Positions 6,852-11,393 of a stretch of DNA of 11,393 bases are shown here, piece by piece. The position numbers were made by a program, and so were the translations under genes. The stretch is from CAVPEW01 sp050247895 (GTDB lineage Bacteria; Actinomycetota; Acidimicrobiia; Acidimicrobiales; VFJN01): positions 1-11,393 of the forward strand of contig JBFWTJ010000115.1 of NCBI GenBank assembly GCA_050247895.1. Reading direction: 5' to 3'. Every line of letters begins with the position of its first letter. The stretch's first letter is position 1. Under the pieces are notes generated by a model. That model was not told the DNA's origin. It did not search any database and worked only from the letters and a program-made list of their open reading frames with translations.

Positions 6852-7267
6852 CGGTTCCTCACCTTGTCGAGTAGTCGGTCCATCTCTCGCTCGTAGACAT
6901 CGACGACGTCACGGCGTGCCGCCTCGGCGGCGTTCCACAGGAACGGCCGGCCTCGGACGACGTTCACGCTCATGCGGTTGCCGGGAGGGCTACCGACGTT
7001 GCCCCTCAGGCGACCCCAGTGAACCGCTGCGGCGTAATCGACCTTCGCTGTGCCCGCTGCCACCTTCGCCTCCTTCTGGGCCCCCAACGCTCGCACGGAG
7101 GCCTTCAGCCGGCCGGTGACGGCCGGTACGTTCGGTAGTGCCCGGTCCACGACAACCTGCGCTGCCGTCTTGTTCGCGTCCCGCAAGGCCTTCTTGAGGC
7201 CGGCGTCGCCGATCTCTCGGAGCGCCCGGCGAAGGTCGGCGGTGTCAACCTCGATCCGGGCGCCCAT
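6848..7267 (-). CDS. HK97-gp10-like neck / tail completion protein
   Basis: A protein of 139 residues from ATG 7265-7267, one base after the tail tube stop and overlapping the chaperone start by ATGA. There is no clear Shine-Dalgarno, so coupling is likely. It has the HK97-gp10 family pattern: an N-terminal helix (DTADLRRALREIGDAGLKKA), a helix with Ala/Val repeats, the turn NVPAVTGRLKASVRA (about 46-60), VDYAAAVHWGRLRG (76-89), then RPFLWNAAEAARRDVVDVYE towards the C-terminus. Family members are small proteins of the neck or tail-end that help join head to tail. They usually sit before the tail terminator and tube genes. Here the gene follows the tube gene, so a tail-completion or tail-tip role is possible. 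The family match is good; the exact virion position is uncertain. Confidence 0.8.
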   Translation of the reverse strand: MGARIEVDTADLRRALREIGDAGLKKALRDANKTAAQVVVDRALPNVPAVTGRLKASVRALGAQKEAKVAAGTAKVDYAAAVHWGRLRGNVGSPPGNRMSVNVVRGRPFLWNAAEAARRDVVDVYEREMDRLLDKVRNR

Positions 7268-7268
7268 C

Positions 7269-8243
7269 TCAGTGGGCGGTGTCGGACGACTGGTACTCGA
7301 GCTTCACAGCGACGTTCGAGTCGTCGTGCAGCACCGGGCCCGACAGGGTGAGGGTCGGCTCCGCTCCGGCCGGGTCGACCTGAGGGGTGTCGCCCCGCAG
7401 CTGCACCGCCGCCATGGTGGCCTTGAGGTAGGGGAACTCGTTGGTGTCGATCTCGGTGGCGCCGGTCCAGGTGGCCACCACCGCGAGCGTCGCCCCGGAG
7501 CGGACCAGGTCGTAGTAGGTCTCCTCCGTGTAGTCGAGCTCGAGGTCGACCATGTAGGACGGGTCAGCAATCCGGACCGGGACCTTCTTCAGCCGGCTGC
7601 CGCGCAGCCGCCGGCGGGCAACGTCGAGACCCCGGTCAGCGGTGAGCTTGAACGATCGGACGTCGACCGGGGTTCCGCCGAGGGTGACGACCAGGTCGGG
7701 CCATGCGAACTCCACCGCCGCAGCCGGATAGACGGCGGCCGCCGCCGACTGGCCGAGGTCCTCGTCCTGGCTGTTGTGCTCGACGGTGAGCTTCAGGTAG
7801 GCGTCGCGCTGCTGCTCGAGCGTCCAGCCGTGGATCGTGGTGCCCGGGTATTCGAAGCACTTCGTGCCGCCGGCCTTGCCGCGAACGACCTGCATGGTCA
7901 GGCTCTCGCCATTGAACTCCTGGGCCGAGTTGAAGGTCTGGAGGTAGGCGGCGGTGGCACCGACCTGGGCGATGGCGGCGGTGTCGAGCATCGCCCGGAA
8001 CAGCATCCCGAACCCGGTCTGCATGACCGTCAGCGGGAAGCTGCCGGTGGCTCCGATGACGGTGGTGCGCACCTCGGCAGCCCGGCGGGTGTGCCGGCCG
8101 GCGCGCAGGCCGGTTCGGTCCAGGTGCTGCATCTCGACCTTGGCCGGGTCGGCCTCGGCCTCGAAGCTGCGGGTCGGCGCCTGCCGGGTGCCGTAGGCGG
8201 ACGCCTCACGCCCGAACCCGACGTAGCTGTCCCTGTTGGCCAC
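7269..8243 (-). CDS. Major tail tube protein
   Basis: A protein of 324 residues starting at GTG 8241-8243. This start is preferred over an in-frame ATG near 8288 because GGAGG at 8251-8255 is seven bases upstream and the product then begins (M)ANRDSYVGFGREASAYGTR, the usual N-terminus of this tube-protein type. An ATG start would overlap the 55-residue gene and add an uncharacteristic His-rich leader. Further features are GLRAGRHTRRAAEVRTTVIG, then GSFPLTVMQTGFGMLFRAML (about 67-86), GTTIHGWTLEQQRDAYLKLT in the middle and a beta-rich C-terminal half ending in an acidic Ser/Asp tail. Family members polymerise around the tape measure protein to build the tail shaft. Position before the chaperone and tape measure genes agrees. 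Confidence 0.87.
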   Translation of the reverse strand: MANRDSYVGFGREASAYGTRQAPTRSFEAEADPAKVEMQHLDRTGLRAGRHTRRAAEVRTTVIGATGSFPLTVMQTGFGMLFRAMLDTAAIAQVGATAAYLQTFNSAQEFNGESLTMQVVRGKAGGTKCFEYPGTTIHGWTLEQQRDAYLKLTVEHNSQDEDLGQSAAAAVYPAAAVEFAWPDLVVTLGGTPVDVRSFKLTADRGLDVARRRLRGSRLKKVPVRIADPSYMVDLELDYTEETYYDLVRSGATLAVVATWTGATEIDTNEFPYLKATMAAVQLRGDTPQVDPAGAEPTLTLSGPVLHDDSNVAVKLEYQSSDTAH

Positions 8244-8245
8244 TG

Positions 8246-8413
8246 TCAGACCTCCGTGGTCTTCGGCTTGGTGGTGACCGGCGGCCACTCGACGGCGTCG
8301 AGGACCAGGTCGTCGGGCACGTCGACGACGTCGCCCCGCTTCACGTGCAGCTCGCTGCCGTCGGGTAGGACCAGGTCGACTTCGGTGACCGGGCCTGCGT
8401 AGGTGCGCTTCAT
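8246..8413 (-). CDS. Small conserved phage protein (55 residues), function unknown
   Basis: This gene starts at ATG 8411-8413 with AAGGAG at 8419-8424, five bases upstream and touching the stop of the terminator gene. The product begins MKRTYAGPVTEVDLVLPDGS and continues with VKRGDVVDVPDDLVLDAVEW before a short Lys/Thr tail. Small proteins with this V-D-L-P-D-G / R-G-D-x-V-x-V-P-D-D pattern are common between neck and tail tube genes of actinobacterial phages. Their role is not established. The fold looks like a small beta barrel. The longer open frame extending to 8677 is not used, because it would overlap the terminator gene out of frame. Structural association with the tube or neck is inferred from position only. 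Confidence 0.75.
   Translation of the reverse strand: MKRTYAGPVTEVDLVLPDGSELHVKRGDVVDVPDDLVLDAVEWPPVTTKPKTTEV
8251..8255 (-). promoter_or_regulatory. Shine-Dalgarno deciding the GTG start of the tail tube gene
   Basis: GGAGG on the minus strand, seven bases before GTG 8241-8243. It lies in the last codons of the 55-residue gene, whose stop is 8246-8248. A strong site fits the high expression expected of a tube subunit. Confidence 0.85.
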
Positions 8414-8423
8414 CGGGGCTCCT

Positions 8424-8888
8424 TCATGGGAGAGACGCCTGGCAGTGGATCTGCAGCCGGCCGAGGGCGGTGGACCCTTCGTCGCCGGGTTCGACGTCGA
8501 TCGTGAACTCCCCGGCGGACGCTCCGCCGGTGAGGCCGGCGAGGGCGCCGAGGTGAGGGTCGCCGGCGACGACGTCGCACACGAACCCGGCGAGCTCCTC
8601 GCACCGTTCGTGGGCTTGCTCCTGGCTGGCTCCGGGGGTGGTGACGGCGATCCACACGTCGACATCGAACTCGTCATGCACCCGTTTCCGGGCCGACCGC
8701 AGCGCTTGCACGGAGCGCGCCCCGGTCGACGATCCGACCCAGACGCATTCGTCCTCGAGGTCGGGGCCGGGCCAGCCGAACGTGACCTGCACCGGCCGGC
8801 CGTCGTCGCGGGTCGGGCCGGCGGCGACGACGAGTTCGACGAGGCGGGCCTTGACGTTCGTTCGGATCGGGATAGTGGTCGGAGGCAC
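8424..8888 (-). CDS. Probable tail terminator protein
   Basis: A protein of 154 residues starting at GTG 8886-8888, which directly follows the TGA of the connector gene. No classical Shine-Dalgarno is present, so translation is probably coupled. It begins with the helix IPIRTNVKARLVELVVAAGP. Next come VQVTFGWPGPDLEDECVWVG (33-52), the central strand FDVDVWIAVTTPGASQEQAHER (74-95) and the helix CEELAGFVCDVVAG, ending with LGRLQIHCQASLP. A helix, a strand pair with the phrase D-V-x-x-x-V-x-T-x-P-G, then a helix and a closing strand fits small tail terminator proteins (lambda gpU role), which cap the tube and fix its length. Position between the connector and the tube gene supports this. Primary-sequence similarity in the group is low. 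Confidence 0.65.
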   Translation of the reverse strand: MPPTTIPIRTNVKARLVELVVAAGPTRDDGRPVQVTFGWPGPDLEDECVWVGSSTGARSVQALRSARKRVHDEFDVDVWIAVTTPGASQEQAHERCEELAGFVCDVVAGDPHLGALAGLTGGASAGEFTIDVEPGDEGSTALGRLQIHCQASLP

Positions 8889-9848
8889 TCAGCGCACCCC
8901 GCCGTGGAAGAGAGACCCCCGGCTGGGGTCGGTGTTCAACGCCCGGGAAGCCGGGGCGACACCCGACCCGGCGGCGCTCGCTCGGAGGCTGTAGCGGCCG
9001 TAGGCGGCGTCGACGTCGGGCATGCCGGTCTTGTACGGGTTGGCGGTGTCGAGGGCGTAGGTGCCGCCGTCGGCGACGGTGAACCGGGTGGCCCGGTCGG
9101 GGATCCCGGAGCGGACCTGGTTGACCCACCAGCGGGTGCGCTGCATGAACTGCCGCTTCAGGTCCTGCGGTGGCCGGTCGTAGCCGTGCTCGTACTCGAC
9201 GACGACGTTGCCGACGCCTCCGTCGAAGATCGCCCCGTCGGAGCGGACGATCATCCGGGAACGGATCTGCAGCGCGGCGAGCTCGGCGGCGGTGAACGCC
9301 CGGTAGCTGTCCGGGGCCGAGTAGATCCTGACGGACCGGACCTGGCGCACGTGAGGGTCGGGGATGGCGAGGTCGCTGGTGCCGTCGCCGTCGACGGCGA
9401 CCCGGCGGTGGCGGGGAACGAACGCCACGTCGCAGATCCACTCGCATTCGGCTTCGGTCTCCAGGCGGGCCTGGGCGAGCGTGGCAGCCGGGTACTTCGT
9501 CGGGTCGGCGAGCGAGGTTTCCGCCGCCCGGAGCTCGGCGACGGAACACAGGAACCCGCCGCACACCTCGACCACCGTCCGGTGGCTGGCCCCACCAGCG
9601 ACGGTCCAGGTGGCCGTGAGCGTCTCGAGGGTGGCGACCGCCCCCAGGGCGTAGGTGTAAAGGCCGGGCGACGGGTTGGTGGTGGCGGTCCCGGCCGCGA
9701 CGACTTCGGTGCCGTCCGCCTTGGCCACCGCGACGGTGACGGTCGCGGCCGCTGCGACCAGGTCGCCGTCCTCGTCGACGTTCTCCCACCGCAGCGTGGA
9801 AGCAACCCCCCGCTGGACCCGCTGGTGCGGCACGGTCGGGAGCGGCAC
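8889..9848 (-). CDS. Head-tail connector with N-terminal Ig-like domain
   Basis: A protein of 319 residues from GTG 9846-9848; the next gene starts right after its stop. Residues about 15-85 form an Ig-like beta domain (TLRWENVDEDGDLV, TVTVAVAKADGTEV, SPGLYTYALG, LTATWTVAGG). From about residue 100 the sequence fits head-tail connector proteins of the HK97 gp6 / SPP1 gp15 type: a helix CSVAELRAAETSLADPTKYP, helix TLAQARLETEAECEWICDVA, strands VPRHRRVAVDGDG, PHVRQVRSVRIYS, FTAAELAALQ, VGNVVVEYEHGYDRPPQDLK (213-231), then a helix QFMQRTRWWVNQVRSG. The C-terminus is flexible and Ser/Gly/Arg-rich. The core probably forms a ring under the portal; the Ig-like domain may face outwards. Ordinary members lack this added domain and are much shorter. 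Confidence 0.75.
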   Translation of the reverse strand: MPLPTVPHQRVQRGVASTLRWENVDEDGDLVAAAATVTVAVAKADGTEVVAAGTATTNPSPGLYTYALGAVATLETLTATWTVAGGASHRTVVEVCGGFLCSVAELRAAETSLADPTKYPAATLAQARLETEAECEWICDVAFVPRHRRVAVDGDGTSDLAIPDPHVRQVRSVRIYSAPDSYRAFTAAELAALQIRSRMIVRSDGAIFDGGVGNVVVEYEHGYDRPPQDLKRQFMQRTRWWVNQVRSGIPDRATRFTVADGGTYALDTANPYKTGMPDVDAAYGRYSLRASAAGSGVAPASRALNTDPSRGSLFHGGVR

Positions 9849-9849
9849 G

Positions 9850-10128
9850 TCAGCCCCAGACGACGGTGGCGTCGAGGGTGCCGGAGGCGATCACGACGAG
9901 CCCGACCCGCAGGTCGAGCCCGAAGTCGAACACGCCGCGGGTGTCGGTCTTGATCGACGCCACCAGGTTCCCGGCGGCGGCGTCGGCCACAGCGGCGACG
10001 TCGTACACCTTGAGGGTGCCGGAGCCGAGCTCGGTGCCGAGCACGACCCGTTCCAGCCGGCATGGGCCCGGGTGCACGAGGCCGTCGTCGCTGGTGCCTG
10101 TGATGTGGAAGCCGGTGGTGGGTCGCAT
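9850..10128 (-). CDS. Small beta-rich virion-region protein (92 residues), function unknown
   Basis: The start chosen is ATG 10126-10128, seven bases after GAGG (10136-10139). A GTG two codons upstream (10132-10134) overlaps the glycosyltransferase stop as GTGA and is the alternative. The product begins MRPTTGFHITGTSDDGLVHP and alternates strands: PCRLERVVLG, GTLKVYDVAAVADA, LVASIKTDTRGVFDFGLDLR, VGLVVIASGTLDATVVWG. The pattern suggests one compact beta-sandwich. Similar short proteins occur near head genes of phages, and it may decorate the capsid or neck. No enzymatic motif, signal peptide or membrane segment is seen. That it is a real gene is well supported by codon use, packing and ribosome site; its role is inferred from position only. 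Confidence 0.65.
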   Translation of the reverse strand: MRPTTGFHITGTSDDGLVHPGPCRLERVVLGTELGSGTLKVYDVAAVADAAAGNLVASIKTDTRGVFDFGLDLRVGLVVIASGTLDATVVWG

Positions 10129-10130
10129 CG

Positions 10131-10823
10131 TCACGCCTCATCTCGTTGGGCGAGCAGCTGGTCGTAGAAGCCGACCGTCAGGTAGGCGGGCTTCTTGTGA
10201 ATGGCGGTGACGCCGGTGTGCATGAAGATCGGGAAGCCGAGCGCCCGGGCGCGGAGGCAGGCGACGATGTCCTCGCCGTACTGGCGGCCGTCGCGGATCT
10301 CGTCAGCGAAGAACGGCAGCGGGTTGGTCGACCCGTCGGGAAGCGTCCCGTACGACTCGGCCATCTTCTCGAACACGGACCGGTGCCACAGGCAGAACCC
10401 GCCGCCGGTGGCGTGGATCTCGATGATGGCATCGCGGGGGAAGTCGAGCACCGGTCGGGTGTGGCCGTCGGCGCCGAGCTCGAAGATCATGGGCATCATC
10501 ACGCCGCCCATCCGGCCGCCGGAGAAGTACAGCCCGGCGACGATGGGACGCTCGACGGGATCAGCGACCTCGAGCAGCCGGTGGAGGCTGTCGGCGTCCC
10601 ACGCCATGTCGGCGTCGAGCATGAACAGCCACTCGAAGTCGCTGTCGAGGAAGTCGCGGACGGCGTCGCCGCGGTTGCGGTCGACGTACACGCCGCCGCA
10701 GACACGCACGATGTTCCCGACCCGCTGGGCGCGCCGGTCGTGTAGGAGCAGGGCAGCGAGGGCGAGCGTGAACTCGCCCTCGGTCTGCCCTGCGTCCAGC
10801 CACGCGACGCAGACGTCGTTCAA
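10131..10823 (-). CDS. Glycosyltransferase family 2-like (GT-A fold) enzyme
   Basis: A protein of 230 residues. The start is TTG 10821-10823: the previous gene's stop (10827-10829) is in the same frame, and TTG is the first usable start before the conserved N-terminus (M)NDVCVAWLDAG. Visible GT-A features are a DxD-type motif in FEWLFMLDADMAWDADSL (DAD about 70-72), followed by PIVAGLYFSGGR (93-104), the acceptor-side loop ATGGGFCLWHRSVF (138-151), and YGEDIVACLRARALGFPIFM (182-201) with the conserved Glu-Asp, then a histidine in VTAIHKKP. In this fold DxD binds the nucleotide-sugar metal, and the Glu-Asp region supplies the catalytic base. No membrane segment is seen, so it is probably cytoplasmic. 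Its place between virion genes suggests it glycosylates capsid or tail proteins; cell-wall or DNA sugar modification is also possible. Confidence 0.85.
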   Translation of the reverse strand: MNDVCVAWLDAGQTEGEFTLALAALLLHDRRAQRVGNIVRVCGGVYVDRNRGDAVRDFLDSDFEWLFMLDADMAWDADSLHRLLEVADPVERPIVAGLYFSGGRMGGVMMPMIFELGADGHTRPVLDFPRDAIIEIHATGGGFCLWHRSVFEKMAESYGTLPDGSTNPLPFFADEIRDGRQYGEDIVACLRARALGFPIFMHTGVTAIHKKPAYLTVGFYDQLLAQRDEA

Positions 10824-10826
10824 CGC

Positions 10827-11234
10827 TCAGCGGGCCTTGTAGAGCACGCCGACGGTCATGGCGGGGGTGGCCAGCCCGGTGCCGCCCTTGGCGATGGCGA
10901 ACGACAGGACGTCTCCTTCGGCGAGGTTGAGGCTGGCGGCCGTGGTGGACAGCGTGACGTCCTTCTGGTCGAACGCGGCCAGGTCGACGCCGTTGGCGAG
11001 CGCCAGGGAGGCGACCTCGGTGGTGCCGGCGCCCGCGGCGCCCTTGTTCAGGGCGGTGACCGTGGCGTTGTCGGTGGTGTGCCCGGTGGCCGCCGCGGTG
11101 GGCAGCATGTAGATCCCGGTGATGGTGCACCGGAACGGGGCGCGGAAGATGGCGTTGGTGTTGGTGCCGGCCGCCGTCGTGGCGGCGATCGGCTGCTCGG
11201 TGACGTGGTTCCCGGCGATGTGGCGTTGCAGCAT
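10827..11234 (-). CDS. Beta-rich virion protein, possible capsid decoration protein
   Basis: A protein of 135 residues from ATG 11232-11234, six bases after GAGGAG. It starts MLQRHIAGNHVTEQPIAATT, followed by FRAPFRCTITGIYMLPTAAA (30-49), TVTALNKGAAGAG (59-71), VASLALANGVDLAAFDQKDV (75-94) and AEGDVLSFAIAKGGTGLATP (104-123). The succession N-K-G-x-x-G-x-G-T-T, then a Gly-Val-(D/N) turn, then A-x-G-D-V-L, is seen in short proteins near head genes of many tailed phages. They look like single beta-sandwich domains. Decoration of the capsid or a head fibre is inferred, not shown. It is small for a major capsid protein of the HK97 fold and lacks that fold's features. It is rich in Thr and Ala and directly precedes the glycosyltransferase, so it is one candidate acceptor. 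Confidence 0.6.
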   Translation of the reverse strand: MLQRHIAGNHVTEQPIAATTAAGTNTNAIFRAPFRCTITGIYMLPTAAATGHTTDNATVTALNKGAAGAGTTEVASLALANGVDLAAFDQKDVTLSTTAASLNLAEGDVLSFAIAKGGTGLATPAMTVGVLYKAR

Positions 11235-11344
11235 GGATGGCTCCTCTGGTGGGGGTGGGGCTTGGGGTGGAGCGGGCCGGGCCCCCTGTCCGTCCCTGGT
11301 GGGTGACGGTCATGGGGCCCCGGCGGTCCGTGGTGGTGCTGGTG
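11235..11344 (-). other. 110-base intergenic gap, longest in the window
   Basis: This stretch separates the end of the right-edge gene from the 135-residue protein. It is extremely GC-rich and holds a GGGGCCCC palindrome and several G/C runs. No convincing -35/-10 pair or terminator hairpin with a T-run could be seen. Because all other junctions are within about ten bases, a promoter or mRNA-processing site here is possible but unproven. Confidence 0.45.
11241..11246 (-). promoter_or_regulatory. Shine-Dalgarno of the 135-residue virion protein
   Basis: GAGGAG on the minus strand, six bases before ATG 11232-11234. With the longest intergenic gap upstream, this is the clearest independent translation start in the right half of the window. 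Confidence 0.8.
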
Positions 11345-11393
11345 CTACTGGGTGCCTCGCTGCGCGGCGCGGTGGTCGAGGACGGTGCCGCCG
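11345..11393 (-). CDS. C-terminal end of an upstream gene, partial
   Basis: From the right edge the minus strand reads in one frame as GGTVLDHRAAQRGTQ and ends at TAG 11345-11347. The gene's start lies outside the window. Only 15 residues are visible, too few to name a product. By order in siphovirus genomes it could be a capsid-region protein. The other two frames also stay open here, one of them giving a Ser/Thr-rich string, so the frame assignment is moderate. Confidence 0.4.
   Translation of the reverse strand, partial: GGTVLDHRAAQRGTQ

Noticed and set aside
8403..9953. 516-residue open frame on the plus strand, adjacent to a 450-residue one at 7050-8402
   Set aside because: It is antisense to clearly recognisable connector and terminator genes. 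The translation is low-complexity Gly/Arg/Asp/Val with no domain pattern. Long antisense frames are expected where sense codons end in G or C.
10561..11313. 250-residue minus-strand frame across the 135-residue protein and the glycosyltransferase
   Set aside because: His/Arg/Pro-rich shadow that conflicts with two well-supported genes.
11235..11344. Promoter or terminator in the long gap
   Set aside because: No recognisable -35/-10 pair and no stem followed by a T-run. The GGGGCCCC palindrome is not informative in DNA this GC-rich.
1..11393. tRNA or other RNA genes, integrase, attachment sites
   Set aside because: None seen. The window is coding almost end to end, with gaps too short for such features except 11235-11344, where no cloverleaf-like structure was found.

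Overview
The window is an unbroken piece of the virion-structure operon of a tailed phage or prophage. Every supported gene lies on the minus strand, so transcription runs from position 11393 towards 1. The base composition is very GC-rich, with GC-heavy third codon positions, and several starts are GTG or TTG. This suggests an actinobacterial or similarly high-GC host, but no gene names the host. A tape measure gene, a tail tube gene and a tail-assembly-chaperone pair joined by a probable -1 frameshift point to a long non-contractile (siphovirus-type) tail. No sheath, integrase, repressor, lysis, replication, tRNA or CRISPR features are visible, so a free phage and a prophage cannot be told apart here.

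Layout in the direction of transcription. Right edge: the last codons of an upstream gene (11345-11393), then a 110-base gap, the longest in the window. Head and neck: a 135-residue beta-rich virion protein (10827-11234), a family-2-like glycosyltransferase (10131-10823), a 92-residue beta-rich small protein (9850-10128), a head-tail connector with an extra N-terminal Ig-like domain (8889-9848), a likely tail terminator (8424-8888) and a 55-residue conserved small protein (8246-8413). Tail shaft: tail tube protein (7269-8243), an HK97-gp10-like protein (6848-7267), the G / G-T chaperone pair (6588-6851 and 6460-6851) and the tape measure protein (4423-6456). Tail tip and host recognition: a 766-residue fusion of an Asp-box beta-propeller, fibronectin-like modules and a distal-tail-like C-terminus (2123-4423), a conserved 143-residue accessory protein (1684-2115), a LamG-like carbohydrate-binding protein (862-1683) and the N-terminal part of a repeat-rich tail fibre (1-865, running off the left edge).

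Genes abut or overlap by a few bases almost everywhere (ATGA, GTGA and TGATG junctions), and several Shine-Dalgarno sequences overlap the preceding stop codon. This implies one polycistronic mRNA with translational coupling. The most notable points are the glycosyltransferase embedded in the head/neck block, the non-canonical chaperone frameshift, the propeller fused to a tail-tip protein, and a gp10-like gene placed after the tail tube gene instead of before it.
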